Part shown: piece by piece, positions 6,199 to 6,320 of the stretch
Layout: each line of letters starts with the position of its first letter
How positions within the stretch are numbered: the first letter of the stretch is position 1
Source: CAZFIO01 sp964519585
Lineage (GTDB): Bacteria > Bacillota > Clostridia > Tissierellales > Tissierellaceae
Direction: 5' to 3'
Assembly: GCA_964519585.1 (NCBI GenBank)
Contig: CAZFIO010000115.1
Span: forward strand, 1 to 6,320
DNA length: 6,320 nt
Position numbers and translations under genes: made by a program
Notes under the pieces: generated by a model
Database searches by the model: none
What the model was told of the DNA's origin: nothing
The model's input: only the letters and a program-made list of their open reading frames with translations

Positions 6199-6233
6199 TA
6201 AAATGGGGGGCATAATGCCCCCATTTTAAGTTT
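6199..6233 (+). terminator. GC-rich terminator hairpin after the antiporter-peptidase operon
   Basis: TAAAAT (6199-6204) plus the following G-run pairs with the C-run plus ATTTTA (6223-6228). Five or more G-C pairs surround a small ATAAT-type loop, with one G unpaired depending on register. The tail TTTTAAGTTT gives a moderate T-tract, and the A-rich left arm would give a T-tract on the other strand, so it could work in both directions. It lies about 270 bp past the peptidase stop with no gene between, and is the best candidate end of that transcript. Confidence 0.75.
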
Positions 6234-6320
6234 ACGAGGGTCATTGTCAAGCCAATAGTTTGAAAGAAAACCTATCCCCTATCTAATGGGAGGTAAGCTG
6301 TAAGAAAGAGTGATTTGGAG
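6234..6320. other. End of window, nothing recognised
   Basis: No start codon with a ribosome binding site and no familiar RNA is visible in these last 87 bases. On the minus strand TTGACA (complement of 6242-6247) occurs but has no good -10 box 16 to 18 bp away. Confidence 0.4.

Noticed and set aside
6234..6320. Possible end of an insertion sequence at the right edge
   Set aside because: There is no terminal inverted repeat, target duplication or transposase-like frame that I can support.

Overview
This AT-rich window reads as chromosomal DNA of a low-GC Gram-positive bacterium, most likely a member of the Clostridia or Tissierellia. The signs are strong GGAGG-type ribosome binding sites, a TTG start, AGA/AGG arginine codons in the first three genes, and a DUF5058-type membrane protein of the kind seen in these groups. 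The species cannot be named. All five genes lie on the + strand, and none of the minus-strand reading frames looks real.

Layout: (1) 2-1377, the 3' part of a DUF5058-family membrane protein gene followed 11 bp later by a second small multi-pass membrane protein of unknown function. These probably form a two-part membrane complex. A Rho-independent terminator lies at 1519-1571. (2) 1856-2585, a GntR/FCD-family transcription regulator with a near-consensus sigma-A promoter. The -10 region and predicted start point are embedded in three 11-bp tandem repeats (GATATATYAGW) that contain a perfect 17-bp palindrome, a good candidate for an autoregulatory operator. (3) 2586-3303, a 718-bp non-coding gap with a short 11-codon reading frame behind a very good Shine-Dalgarno, a plausible promoter at 3114-3142 and a 12-bp palindrome in the leader. 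(4) 3304-5930, an NhaC-family antiporter and an M20-family metallopeptidase, separated by 2 bp and almost certainly co-translated. (5) 5931-6320, non-coding, with several small palindromes and a strong GC-rich terminator hairpin.

Working model (inference): the window is a small nutrient-handling region. The NhaC-type carrier would move a charged organic substrate or maintain ion balance, and the cytoplasmic M20 enzyme would hydrolyse an amide or peptide bond of that substrate. The GntR/FCD regulator, whose family senses small carboxylates, is well placed to control itself and possibly the downstream pair.

The most notable points are the M20 enzyme's substitution of Cys354 for the usual C-terminal metal-binding His, the triple 11-bp operator-like array, and a sharp change in arginine codon use between the upstream genes (0 of 17 CGN) and the NhaC-M20 pair (15 of 25 CGN). 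I see no CRISPR array, tRNA, rRNA, intact insertion sequence or known riboswitch. Nothing here amounts to a clearly new defence or mobile system.
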